A stretch of 64,000 nt of DNA. Source: Methylobacterium sp. Leaf99 (GTDB lineage: Bacteria; Pseudomonadota; Alphaproteobacteria; Rhizobiales; Beijerinckiaceae). The notes under the pieces were generated by a model that was not told the origin of the DNA, made no database searches, and saw nothing but the letters and a program-made list of their open reading frames with translations. Both the position numbers and the translations under genes were made by a program. The DNA is taken from NCBI RefSeq assembly GCF_001422375.1, contig NZ_LMMU01000001.1, forward strand, positions 496,223 to 560,222, given 5' to 3'. Below are positions 37,219-45,871 of this stretch, one piece after another. Every line of letters starts with the position of its first letter. Within the stretch, counting starts at the first letter, position 1.

Positions 37219-37494
37219 TCAGGCGGCTTCGGACGGCGTCCGCGCCCGCACGGCGAGGGCGTGCAGGCCGCGCTTGAACGCCGGATCGAGGGCGCCGTTG
37301 ACGATGCGGTGGCGCTCGACCCGGCTCTTGCCGTCGAAGGCCGCCGAGACGACGTCGAGTCGGAAATGCGTCTCGCCCTCGGGCCGCGCCCCGGAATGGC
37401 CCGCGTGCAGGTGCGATTCGTCGATCACGTCGAGATGCGTCGGCGCGAGCGCGCTCCGCAGGGTCTCGTCGATCCAGTCCCTCATGGTCGTCAT
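37219..37494 (-). CDS. bolA: BolA family protein
   Basis: A 91-residue BolA/IbaG-type protein, usually a partner of monothiol glutaredoxin in iron handling. Visible features: LAPTHLDVIDESHLHAGH, THFRLDVVS, and the family C-terminal helix RHRIVNGAL with KRGLHALAV. ATG 37494 gives the family length. It is likely co-transcribed with arfB. Confidence 0.93.
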   Translation of the reverse strand: MTTMRDWIDETLRSALAPTHLDVIDESHLHAGHSGARPEGETHFRLDVVSAAFDGKSRVERHRIVNGALDPAFKRGLHALAVRARTPSEAA

Positions 37495-37645
37495 CGTGCG
37501 GTCTCCTCCGGCCGGATGGGCGGCCCCGTGCGGCGCCCGCCTGTTCGGGCTTCGCGCGCCGCTCCCGTCAACCCCCGATGTCCGCATGCGGCATCAGGCC
37601 CGGCGCCCTTGTGTCTGCGACCCGCCCTCTCATAATCGCCCCATC

Positions 37646-38272
37646 ATGGATCTCAACTCGCCCCTGTTCGACAGCATCCGCATCAAGCCGTCCTGCGACG
37701 AGCCGAAGAAGGCGTCGGCGCAGGGCTGCGACACGCCCGGCTGCAAGAACCCCGGCCTCTACCGCGCCCCCAAGGGCCGCAAGGCGGAGGGGCAGTACTG
37801 GCGCTTCTGCATGGACCACGTGAAGGCCTACAACGCCACGTACAACTACTTCGACGGCATGAACGACGCCGCCGTGCAGGCCTTCCAGAAGGACGCCATC
37901 ATCGGCCACCGCCCGACCTGGGCCATGGGGGTGAACCCGGCGACCGCCGCGGCGAAGCCGAAGCCCGAGGCCACCCGCGACTGGGCCTACGTCGATCCCC
38001 TCGACATCCTGCGCGCCGAGGGCGTGGGCGAGACCGCCCGGCGCAAGCGCGAGCCCGAGCCGCGCCGGCCGCGCCATTCGGCGGCCACCCTCAAGGCCCT
38101 GGACGTGCTGGGCCTTGACGAGAACGCCGATTCGGCGGCGATCAAGGCGCAGTACAAGGTGCTGGTGAAGCGCTTCCACCCCGATGCCAACGGCGGCGAC
38201 CGCTCGTTCGAGGAGCGCCTGCGCGACATCATCCGCGCCCACGATGCGCTCCGCGCCGCCGGTCTGTGCTGA
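37646..38272 (+). CDS. DnaJ-domain protein
   Basis: A 208-residue protein. The first ~80 residues contain a Cys cluster (CDTPGCKNPG, later FCMDHV) that may bind zinc. The C-terminus (~150-208) is a J domain, KALDVLGLDENADSAAIKAQ, with the HPD tripeptide in KRFHPDANGG. This layout is common in alphaproteobacterial J proteins; it probably stimulates DnaK ATPase activity. Divergent from bolA. Confidence 0.92.
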   Translation: MDLNSPLFDSIRIKPSCDEPKKASAQGCDTPGCKNPGLYRAPKGRKAEGQYWRFCMDHVKAYNATYNYFDGMNDAAVQAFQKDAIIGHRPTWAMGVNPATAAAKPKPEATRDWAYVDPLDILRAEGVGETARRKREPEPRRPRHSAATLKALDVLGLDENADSAAIKAQYKVLVKRFHPDANGGDRSFEERLRDIIRAHDALRAAGLC

Positions 38273-38515
38273 GCGCGGCACGAACCCTGCGTGGTTTTGC
38301 CGGTCCGTCGGGTCCGATCCGGGGCGGTAATCGGCGCAAGCCGCCCTATATCGTGCCGGATCACGTCTCTTTCGTGTGGCATCCACCCTTGGCGTCCCCC
38401 GGCGCCGTCCCCTAGATGACGGGGCGAACGCGGCTCCGCACGGGCCGCGCCCCCTCTCGCCCGACACAGCCCCGCGTGTTCCGGCCCCGCCGGCGCCCGC
38501 TCCACGAGGTCCCGT

Positions 38516-39499
38516 ATGCTCTCTGACGTCTCGCCCGCCTCGCTGCCCGACCGGACCGTCTCCGTGCGCGAGGCCTTCGGCATCGATCTGGACCTCATGG
38601 TGCCGGCCTTCACGAAGACCGACGAGCATGTGCCCGACCTCGACCCGGACTACATCTTCGACCGCGAGACCACCCTCGCCATCCTGGCAGGCTTCGCCCG
38701 CAACCGCCGCGTCATGGTCACCGGCTATCACGGCACCGGCAAGTCGACCCATATCGAGCAGGTCGCCGCCCGCCTGAACTGGCCCTGCATCCGGATCAAC
38801 CTCGACAGCCACGTCTCGCGCATCGACCTCGTCGGCAAGGATGCCATCGTGCTGCAGGACGGGAAACAAGTGACCGCCTTCCAGGACGGCATCCTGCCCT
38901 GGGCCCTGCAGAACAACGTCGCCCTGGTGTTCGACGAGTACGATGCCGGCCGGCCCGACGTGATGTTCGTGATCCAGCGCGTCCTCGAACTCTCCGGCCG
39001 CCTGACCCTGCTGGACCAGAAGCGGGTCATCCGCCCGCACCCGGCCTTCCGCCTCTTCGCCACCGCCAACACCGTCGGCCTCGGCGACACGTCCGGCCTC
39101 TATCACGGCACCCAGCAGATCAATCAGGGCCAGATGGACCGCTGGTCCATCGTCACGACCCTGAACTACCTGCCCCACGACCGCGAGGTCGACATCGTCC
39201 TGTCGAAGGCCCTGCACTACCAGCGCGACGGCGGCCGCGAGATCGTCAGCAAGATGGTCCGCGTCGCCGATCTCACCCGCAACGCGTTCATGAACGGCGA
39301 CCTCTCGACGGTCATGAGCCCCCGCACGGTGATCACCTGGGCCGAGAACGCCGACATCTTCCAGGATATCGGCTTCGCCTTCCGGGTGACGTTCCTCAAC
39401 AAGTGCGACGAGCTCGAGCGCACCCTGGTGGCGGAATTCTACCAGCGCGCCTTCGGCAAGGACCTGCCCGAGAGCGCGTCGAACGTGGCCCTGAGCTAG
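38516..39499 (+). CDS. cobS: Cobaltochelatase subunit CobS
   Basis: A 327-residue AAA+ ATPase of the aerobic cobaltochelatase (CobN-CobS-CobT), which inserts cobalt into hydrogenobyrinic acid a,c-diamide. Walker [10 protein letters not shown] is at 70-78; Walker [12 protein letters not shown] and a sensor [10 protein letters not shown] follow. The N-terminal leader [16 protein letters not shown] is typical of CobS. No cobalamin riboswitch is visible upstream. cobT follows after an intervening DUF29 gene; cobN is not in the window. Confidence 0.97.
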   Translation: MLSDVSPASLPDRTVSVREAFGIDLDLMVPAFTKTDEHVPDLDPDYIFDRETTLAILAGFARNRRVMVTGYHGTGKSTHIEQVAARLNWPCIRINLDSHVSRIDLVGKDAIVLQDGKQVTAFQDGILPWALQNNVALVFDEYDAGRPDVMFVIQRVLELSGRLTLLDQKRVIRPHPAFRLFATANTVGLGDTSGLYHGTQQINQGQMDRWSIVTTLNYLPHDREVDIVLSKALHYQRDGGREIVSKMVRVADLTRNAFMNGDLSTVMSPRTVITWAENADIFQDIGFAFRVTFLNKCDELERTLVAEFYQRAFGKDLPESASNVALS

Positions 39500-39521
39500 G
39501 GAATCTTTGGCGGAGGACGCG

Positions 39522-40028
39522 ATGGGCGAGCCGGCTTGGAAGGGCGGGACGACGGGGGGAGGGTCATCCCTTCCCAATCGGACGCGCTACGAGGACGATC
39601 TCTACACCTGGGTGCAGGAGCAGGTCGCCTTCCTCCGGGCCGGTAAGATTGACGCTCTCGATCTCGAACAGATCGCCGAGGAGCTGAGCGACGTGGGGAA
39701 CGCGCAGTACAACCAGCTGGAAAGTGCGTTGCGCGTGCTGATGATGCATATGCTCAAGTGGGACCAGCAGCCCGAGAAGCGCACGCCGAGCTGGATTTTC
39801 TCGATCCGTGAACAGCGTCGGCGCTATGCGCGGCTCCTGAAGAAGAACCCGGGGCTGAAATCCAGCCTCGATGAGGCACGGGATGCAGCCTATCCGAATG
39901 CGCGCGATTGGGCGTCCGACGAGACCCATCTCCCGCCGGATGAGTTTCCACCCGAATGCCCTTACGAATGGGACGACATCCTGAACCGGCCCTTCGATTT
40001 CGACTCAGTGAAAAAGCAGCGCCCGTGA
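39522..40028 (+). CDS. DUF29 family protein inserted between cobS and cobT
   Basis: A 168-residue DUF29 protein: [48 protein letters not shown] and [17 protein letters not shown] are family hallmarks. DUF29 has no established function. GGCGGAGGA (39509-39517) is a good SD before ATG 39522. The stop overlaps the cobT GTG by 4 nt. By eye it is less GC-rich than cobS and cobT, suggesting a later insertion into their operon. Confidence 0.9.
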   Translation: MGEPAWKGGTTGGGSSLPNRTRYEDDLYTWVQEQVAFLRAGKIDALDLEQIAEELSDVGNAQYNQLESALRVLMMHMLKWDQQPEKRTPSWIFSIREQRRRYARLLKKNPGLKSSLDEARDAAYPNARDWASDETHLPPDEFPPECPYEWDDILNRPFDFDSVKKQRP

Positions 40029-41932
40029 GCATCTCCAACCGCAAAGCCGGCGACCGCCGCGAGCCCGTCGCCGAGCCACTGAAGCGCTCGGTGGCAGGGT
40101 GCCTGCGCGCCATCGCCAAGCGCTCCGAGATCGAGGTGGTCTATGCCAGCGACCGCCCGGCGCTCACGGGCGACAAGGCGCGCCTGCCCGAACCGCCGCG
40201 CAAGCTCACCGCGGCGGACGTGGCGATCCTGCGCGGCAACGCCGATTCCATGGCCCTGCGGCTCGGCTGTCACGACGTCGCCGTCCACCGCCGCCTGGCC
40301 CCAGAGAATTCCGGGGCGCGGGCGGTGTTCGACGCCGTCGAGCAGGCCCGCGTCGAGGCCATCGGCGCACGCCGGATGTCGGGGGTGGCCTCCAACCTCT
40401 CGGCCATGCTGGAGGACCGCTACCACCGCGGCGGCAAGTACGAAGAGATCACCGACCGGGCCGACGCCCCCATGGAGGACGCCGTCGCCCTGATGGTGCG
40501 CGAGCGCCTCACCGGACAGGCGCCGCCGCCGGCGGCCCAGAAGATCGTCGACCTGTGGCGGGCCCATATCGAGGACAAGGCCGGGCCGAACCTCGACGGG
40601 CTCATCGGGACGCTGGAGAACCAGCGCGCCTTCGCCCGCTCCGTGCGCGATCTCCTCACCTCCCTCGACATGGCCGACGAGACGCCGTTCGACCCCGAGG
40701 ACGACGACAACGACGACGACGAGGGCGAGTCCCAGGACGACGAGCAGACCCCGAGCGAGGGCGAGGCCGAGGAACAGTCCCAGGGCGACCGCGCCGAGAT
40801 GGAGGTCTCGGAAGAGGCCTCCGACGACCTCCAGGAGGGCGCCACCGAATCCGCCGACGCGCCGTCCGGCGAGTTGCCGGAGGAAGCCGAGAACGCCGAA
40901 TCGGAGGAGGCTTCGGAAGCCTGGCGTCCGCCGTCGTCACGGGGCAACGAGGCGCGCGGCCCCGAATACAAGGTGTTCAATCCCCGCTTCGACGAGGTGA
41001 TCCACGCCGAGGAGCTCTGCGACGCCGAGGAACTCGCGCGCCTGCGGACCTACCTCGACAAGCAGCTCGCCCACCTCCAGGGCGTGGTCGGACGCCTCGC
41101 CAACCGGCTGCAGCGCCGGCTGCTGGCCCAGCAGAACCGGGCGTGGGACTTCGACCTCGAAGAGGGCCAGCTCGATCCGGCCCGCCTCGTCCGCGTCGTC
41201 ACCGACCCGTTCCAGCCCCTCTCCTTCAAGCAGGAGAAGGACACCAACTTTCGCGATACGGTGGTGACGCTCCTGCTCGACAATTCGGGCTCCATGCGCG
41301 GCCGGCCGATCACCGTGGCGGCCACCTGCGCCGACATCCTGGCGCGGACCCTGGAGCGCTGCGGCGTGAAGGTGGAGATTCTGGGCTTCACCACCCGCGC
41401 CTGGAAGGGCGGGCAGTCCCGCGAGGCGTGGCTGGCCTCGGGCAAGCCCAACGCCCCGGGCCGCCTCAACGACCTGCGCCACATCGTCTACAAGTCCGCC
41501 GACGCCCCCTGGCGCCGGGCGCGAAAGAACCTCGGACTGATGATGCGCGAGGGGCTCCTGAAGGAGAACATCGACGGCGAGGCCCTCGACTGGGCCCACA
41601 AGCGCCTCATCGCCCGCCCTGAGCAGCGCAAAATCCTCATGGTGATCTCCGACGGGGCGCCGGTCGACGATTCGACCCTCTCGGTCAATCCGGGCAACTA
41701 CCTCGAGCGCCACCTGCGCTGGATGATCGAGGACATCGAGACCCGCTCCCCCGTGGAGCTCCTGGCCATCGGCATCGGCCACGACGTGACGCGCTACTAC
41801 CGCCGGGCCGTGACCATCATCGACGCCGAGGAACTCGGCGGCGCCATGACGGAGAAGCTGGCGGAGCTGTTCGAGGAGGATGCCGGCGGCGGCACGTCCC
41901 GCAAGGCCGCACGGGCGGGCGGACGGCGCTAG
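40025..41932 (+). CDS. cobT: Cobaltochelatase subunit CobT
   Basis: A 635-residue CobT. The N-terminal domain is followed by a strongly acidic linker (~residues 220-310, e.g. [18 protein letters not shown]) and a C-terminal VWA domain with MIDAS motif DNSGSM, then [10 protein letters not shown] and [10 protein letters not shown]. It forms the chaperone ring with CobS. The GTG start 40025 overlaps the DUF29 stop; a longer ORF to 39956 is unnecessary. Confidence 0.96.
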   Translation: MSISNRKAGDRREPVAEPLKRSVAGCLRAIAKRSEIEVVYASDRPALTGDKARLPEPPRKLTAADVAILRGNADSMALRLGCHDVAVHRRLAPENSGARAVFDAVEQARVEAIGARRMSGVASNLSAMLEDRYHRGGKYEEITDRADAPMEDAVALMVRERLTGQAPPPAAQKIVDLWRAHIEDKAGPNLDGLIGTLENQRAFARSVRDLLTSLDMADETPFDPEDDDNDDDEGESQDDEQTPSEGEAEEQSQGDRAEMEVSEEASDDLQEGATESADAPSGELPEEAENAESEEASEAWRPPSSRGNEARGPEYKVFNPRFDEVIHAEELCDAEELARLRTYLDKQLAHLQGVVGRLANRLQRRLLAQQNRAWDFDLEEGQLDPARLVRVVTDPFQPLSFKQEKDTNFRDTVVTLLLDNSGSMRGRPITVAATCADILARTLERCGVKVEILGFTTRAWKGGQSREAWLASGKPNAPGRLNDLRHIVYKSADAPWRRARKNLGLMMREGLLKENIDGEALDWAHKRLIARPEQRKILMVISDGAPVDDSTLSVNPGNYLERHLRWMIEDIETRSPVELLAIGIGHDVTRYYRRAVTIIDAEELGGAMTEKLAELFEEDAGGGTSRKAARAGGRR

Positions 41933-42043
41933 ACCGCTCCTGCACGCGGTTTCAGCCGCGTCCGGCCACACGCGGACGTTGCGGGATCGGTTCCGGTCGG
42001 TCAAACTCGGTGCTCTCTCACCTGGGCATCGAAACCGATCCGG

Positions 42044-42085
42044 ACTTGGCGATGTCGAACTTGGCGATGTCGAACTTGGCGATGA
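42044..42085 (+). repeat. 15-bp tandem repeat at a gene start
   Basis: ACTTGGCGATGTCGA occurs twice in tandem (42044-42058, 42059-42073), followed by a near-copy ACTTGGCGATGACG. Each unit brings an in-frame ATG (42052, 42067, 42082), so the start of the next gene has been multiplied. Confidence 0.85.
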
Positions 42086-42744
42086 CGTGGCACCTGCACT
42101 GGCTCGAAGCCTCGGGCGACCTCGGACCCTGGCGCGACGCCATCACCGCGGAGGTAGCGGTCGCCCGCCGCGCCATCGCCGGCCTGATGCCCCTGCGGCC
42201 CCTCGACATCCTCGTGCAGCGCCACGCCGGCGGAGTGATTCCCGAGACCGGCACGGGCGGCCGGGCCTACCATGCGGGCCTGTTCGCCCTGACCATCGAC
42301 CCCGCCAATCCCAACTTCGAACGCGCGCTGACGGACGGGGACATCCACCGGACCGTGGCGCACGAGGCACATCACTGCCTGCGCATGGCCGGACCCGGCT
42401 ACGGCTGGACCCTCGGCGAGGCCCTGGTCAGCGAAGGGTTGGCGGGCCGGTTCGTGCAGCGCCTGTTCGGCTCGGACCCCGAACCGTGGGAATGCGCCGT
42501 CGACGACGCCGCCCTCGCGGCCCATCGTCCCGATGCGGCAACCCTGGCGGCGCGTAGCCACGATCACGCGGCGTGGTTCTACGGCATCGGCGGCCGGTAT
42601 CCGCGCTGGCTCGGCTACACCCTCGGCTACCGGATCGCGGGCGACTGGGTGCGGGCCAATCCGGATGCCGACGGCGACACCTGGGTGAACGTCCCGGCCG
42701 ACGCGGTCCTCGCGGCGGCCCGTGGCCGTACCCTGGCGGCCTGA
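42082..42744 (+). CDS. Putative zinc metalloprotease (DUF2268-like)
   Basis: About 220 residues. The zincin motif H94-E-A-H-H98 (numbered from 42082) is in TVAHEAHHCLR, with a following SEGLAGRFVQRLFG segment that may supply the third ligand Glu. Layout resembles DUF2268 predicted Zn-dependent proteases. No signal peptide, so cytosolic. The start is uncertain because of the ATG-bearing tandem repeat: 42010 (GTG), 42052, 42067 and 42082 are all in frame. The domain begins at TWHLHWLEASG, hence 42082. Confidence 0.75.
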   Translation: MTWHLHWLEASGDLGPWRDAITAEVAVARRAIAGLMPLRPLDILVQRHAGGVIPETGTGGRAYHAGLFALTIDPANPNFERALTDGDIHRTVAHEAHHCLRMAGPGYGWTLGEALVSEGLAGRFVQRLFGSDPEPWECAVDDAALAAHRPDAATLAARSHDHAAWFYGIGGRYPRWLGYTLGYRIAGDWVRANPDADGDTWVNVPADAVLAAARGRTLAA

Positions 42745-42790
42745 GCGGACGGGCGCGAGACGCGCCCGCACGGAGTCCCGCGCGCCTGGA

Positions 42791-43348
42791 TCACGGCGCC
42801 CCGCACAGCCGCCGCTCCAGGCGGCCGAGCAGGCGCGCGAACACGCCCGGATCGTCGAGGGCACGGGCGAGGACGAGGCCGCCCTGGATCGCCAGGACGG
42901 CGTCCTCGGCCAGGGTCTCCGCCTCCGCCCGGCCGGCGCGCTTCAGTGCTCCCGCCAGGGCGTCCCGCCACGCGAAAAAGTACCCGGCGATCCGTTCCGC
43001 GAACCGGTCGCGGCCGTCCGACAGGGCGAAGGCGCCGACGAGGCAGACCCTTCGGCCCGAGCGGAAATACGCGTCGGTCTCCGCCAGCATGCGGCGGATG
43101 GCGGCGTGCGGGTCGGGATCGTCCCTGAGGGCTGAGTAGATCTCCGTCTCGAACCACGCGCCGATGCTGTCGAGGACGGCGTCCGCCATCTCGGCCTTGC
43201 CGCCCGGGAACGCGTGGTAGAGGCTGCCCTTGCCGAGCCCGGCGCGTTCGCCGAGAAGGGCGAGGCTGGCGCCCGCGTAGCCGTGCTCGCGGAACACTTC
43301 CGCGAGGGCGGGGATCGCGGCCTCCCGCGCGCCGACGGGCTTCGTCAC
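42791..43348 (-). CDS. TetR family transcriptional regulator
   Basis: A 185-residue repressor. The N-terminal HTH reads [20 protein letters not shown] followed by [16 protein letters not shown]; the C-terminal ligand domain has [18 protein letters not shown] and Cys106-like context as in YcdC/AcrR relatives. GTG start 43348 overlaps the upstream NTF2-fold gene stop by 4 nt, so both are one transcript. The palindrome at 43849-43866 is its probable operator. Confidence 0.93.
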   Translation of the reverse strand: MTKPVGAREAAIPALAEVFREHGYAGASLALLGERAGLGKGSLYHAFPGGKAEMADAVLDSIGAWFETEIYSALRDDPDPHAAIRRMLAETDAYFRSGRRVCLVGAFALSDGRDRFAERIAGYFFAWRDALAGALKRAGRAEAETLAEDAVLAIQGGLVLARALDDPGVFARLLGRLERRLCGAP

Positions 43349-43818
43349 AGCCCGAGTTCGGTGAGCCCGGGATGATCGTCCGGGCGCGGGCCTGAAGCGT
43401 CCCAGCGGAACAGGCGCTCCGATTCGGCGATGGGCCGGTCATTGATGCTGGCATGGCGCACCCGCATCAGGCCGTGGGCGTCGAATTCCCAGTTCTCGTT
43501 GCCGTAGGCGCGAAACCACGCCCCCCCGGCGTCGTGGAACTCGTAAGCGAAGCGCACGGCGATGCAGTCGTCGCCATGGGCCCAGATCTCCTTGATCAGC
43601 CGGTATTCGTGCTCGCGCGCCCACTTCGCCGTCAGGAACGCCACGATGGCCGGGCGGCCTTCGAAGAACTCCGAGCGGTTCCGCCAGCGGCTGTCGGCCG
43701 TGTAGGCCAGGGCGACGCGTTCGGGGTTGCGGCCGTTCCAGCCGTTCTCGGCGGCGCGGACCTTCTCGATCGCGGTCAGCTTGGTGAACGGCGGCAGGGG
43801 CGGACGGGCGTCGGGCAT
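43345..43818 (-). CDS. DUF1348/NTF2-fold protein
   Basis: A 157-residue protein of the DUF1348 branch of the SnoaL/NTF2 fold: [40 protein letters not shown] and [20 protein letters not shown]. Family members are small alpha+beta barrels of unknown activity. It is first in an operon with the tetR gene, so the regulator probably controls it. ATG 43818; the operator is 31 nt upstream. Confidence 0.9.
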   Translation of the reverse strand: MPDARPPLPPFTKLTAIEKVRAAENGWNGRNPERVALAYTADSRWRNRSEFFEGRPAIVAFLTAKWAREHEYRLIKEIWAHGDDCIAVRFAYEFHDAGGAWFRAYGNENWEFDAHGLMRVRHASINDRPIAESERLFRWDASGPRPDDHPGLTELGL

Positions 43819-43848
43819 GCGGGCTCCTCGGGCGCCGATGCGCCGGCG

Positions 43849-43866
43849 CTGTACCGATCGGTACAG
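43849..43866. promoter_or_regulatory. TetR-type operator
   Basis: A perfect 18-bp palindrome, CTGTACCGATCGGTACAG, centred just upstream of the NTF2-tetR operon. The TACCGATCGGTA core is typical of operators bound by TetR-family repressors, so autoregulation is likely. Confidence 0.75.
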
Positions 43867-43988
43867 ACATCGCGGAGCAAGGTCAATCCGAAGGTCTGCG
43901 AACACGACGAAGCCGCCGCCCGCATTCAAGCGGACGGCGGCTTGGAGATGGAATCACATGGCCCGGCCCGAGGGCCGGCCCGCCGGCC

Positions 43989-44294
43989 TCAGGCGGCGAC
44001 GGGGGTCTCGACCTCGGCGAGCTTCTTGTGCAGCTCGCGCTTGATCAGGCGGGCCGTCTGCGACAGCTCGATCTCGCGGGCCTTGATCAGGAAGGCATCG
44101 AGGCCGCCGCGGTGCTCCACGGAGCGCAGGGCGTGGGCGGTGACGCGCAGGCGTACCCGGCGCTTGAGGGCGTCCGACTGCAGGGTGACCTGGCACAGGT
44201 TCGGCAGGAACCGGCACTTGGTCTTGCGGTTCGAGTGGCTCACGAGGTGGCCGGTCTGCACGGCTTTGCCCGTGAGTTCGCAACGGCGCGACAT
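43989..44294 (-). CDS. rpmB: 50S ribosomal protein L28
   Basis: A 101-residue L28: [52 protein letters not shown]. Alphaproteobacterial L28 is longer (~97-102 aa) than that of E. coli, as here. ATG 44294. A GC-rich hairpin (43963-43978, CCGGCCC/GGGCCGG) without a T-tract follows the stop and may end transcription. Confidence 0.97.
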   Translation of the reverse strand: MSRRCELTGKAVQTGHLVSHSNRKTKCRFLPNLCQVTLQSDALKRRVRLRVTAHALRSVEHRGGLDAFLIKAREIELSQTARLIKRELHKKLAEVETPVAA

Positions 44295-44578
44295 AATTTG
44301 ACTTCCCGGTTCGTTCCGCGTGTCCGACAGGGCGATGGCGGGACACCCGGAAAAGGGTCTCACGCACGCCAAGCCCGGTGGAGCGGCGTTCTCATTGAAG
44401 GCGCGAGCCTATAGGGGAAGGGTGCCCCCGCCGTCAAGGCAGCGTGCGTTTTTTCGCACGCGGCACGGTCAAGCTGACCGCCCTCCAACGATGTGTTAAC
44501 CATGGGGGCGGACGATGCCGGAATACGGACCCGGACGCGTCTCGACCGGGCATCCTCGCCAGCACCCGAGTTCCTCAC

Positions 44579-45457
44579 ATGTGCGCCATGCGCCTCCTCA
44601 GCGCCAGCCTCCTCCCCGCAGCGGCCCTCGCCCTGGCGATGCCGGCGGCCCAGGCCCGCCCCAAGGCGGCCGCCCCGGCCAACGTCACCGTGGATTACGG
44701 CATCGCCCTCGCGGGCATCCCCATCGGCACCGCCCAGGTGACGGGGGCCTTCGAGAGCACGCGCTACCGCATGGACGTCTCGGCCCGGCTCACGGGCCTC
44801 GTCGGCGCGGTGACGGGCGGCATGGGCTCGGCCCGCGCCAGCGGCCTCATCGCCACCGGCCCGCAACCCAGCGCCTTCGCCATTTCCACGAAGACCTCGA
44901 ATTCCGGCATCGCCGTGCGCATGGCCCTGGCGCGCGGCACCGTCACCCAGGCCGAGATCACCCCGCCCCTGGTCGACATGGGCGACCGGGTGCCGATCAC
45001 GGCGGAGAACAAGCGCGGCGTCATCGATCCGGCCAGCGCCCTGATGATGCCGGCGGTGGCGCGGGGCGAGCTCATCGACCCGGCCAACTGCAACCGCACC
45101 CTGCCGGTCTTCGACGGCGCGACCCGATTCGACGTGGTGCTGAGCTACGGCGAGACCCGCGCCGTCGAGAAGCCGGGCTATGCCGGGCCGGTCCTCGTCT
45201 GCAACGCCCGCTATCAGGCCATCGCCGGCCACCGGCCCGACCGGCCGGGGGTGAAGTTCATGGAGGACAACCGCGAGATGTCCGTGTGGCTCGCCCCCGT
45301 GGAGGGCACCCGCGTGCTCCTGCCCATCCGCATCTCCGTGCGTACCACCATCGGCACCAACATCATCGAGGCGACGCGCTGGGCCCGCAGCGGCGGTACC
45401 ACCACGGCCGAGGCCGCCCCGGCCGGAACCTTCGCGAGCCTCGGCGACCAGCGCTGA
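44579..45457 (+). CDS. DUF3108-like exported protein
   Basis: About 292 residues with a signal peptide (MRLLSASLLPAAALALAMPAAQA). The mature part fits the DUF3108 beta-rich periplasmic family: VDYGIALAGIPIGTAQVTG, YRMDVSARLTGLVGAVTGGM, and MEDNREMSVWLAPVEGTRVL near the end. No function is established for the family. Starts at ATG 44579 or ATG 44588. A small exported protein follows after 7 nt. Confidence 0.85.
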   Translation: MCAMRLLSASLLPAAALALAMPAAQARPKAAAPANVTVDYGIALAGIPIGTAQVTGAFESTRYRMDVSARLTGLVGAVTGGMGSARASGLIATGPQPSAFAISTKTSNSGIAVRMALARGTVTQAEITPPLVDMGDRVPITAENKRGVIDPASALMMPAVARGELIDPANCNRTLPVFDGATRFDVVLSYGETRAVEKPGYAGPVLVCNARYQAIAGHRPDRPGVKFMEDNREMSVWLAPVEGTRVLLPIRISVRTTIGTNIIEATRWARSGGTTTAEAAPAGTFASLGDQR

Positions 45458-45464
45458 CACGGGC

Positions 45465-45803
45465 ATGCGCGGCGTCCTCGCCCTCGTGGCCGTTCTGGCC
45501 GCCGGCCCCGTCCTCGGTGCGCCCCTGAGCACGGACGACGCCGGCTGCGGCGGCGACGCCTACTCGTCCGCCGAAGTGGTGAAGGGCCGCTCCCGGCGCG
45601 GACCGCTCACGGCCGTGCCCGACACCCTCTGCGCCGATCTCGCGGCGCCCCCGGGCCGGACCCGCATCGAGATCTACGGCGTGCCGGGTGTCCCGGGCGG
45701 CGGTTACGACGCGGGCCGACTCGGCCGTGATGGGCTTGGCGGCGACGGGGATGGCGCCCCATATGAGCGTCGCCTGCCACGTCGCCCGCGCCGGGACGAC
45801 TGA
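45465..45803 (+). CDS. Small exported hypothetical protein
   Basis: A 112-residue ORF with a convincing signal peptide (MRGVLALVAVLAAGPVLG). Mature part has two Cys (AGCGGD, DTLCAD). The last ~35 residues are Gly/Asp/Arg-rich and protein-poor in look; they could be a frameshifted tail. Unknown function; it may be co-transcribed with the DUF3108-like gene. Confidence 0.55.
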   Translation: MRGVLALVAVLAAGPVLGAPLSTDDAGCGGDAYSSAEVVKGRSRRGPLTAVPDTLCADLAAPPGRTRIEIYGVPGVPGGGYDAGRLGRDGLGGDGDGAPYERRLPRRPRRDD

Positions 45804-45871
45804 CCGGGCCTCTCCCGCGCGACACGCTTATCGTCGCCGGCCTGTCTCGCCGAAGGGACCGCCCCGCGCCC

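Noticed and set aside
38273..38515. Cobalamin riboswitch before cobS
   Set aside because: No B12-box-like sequence or expected conserved core could be found.
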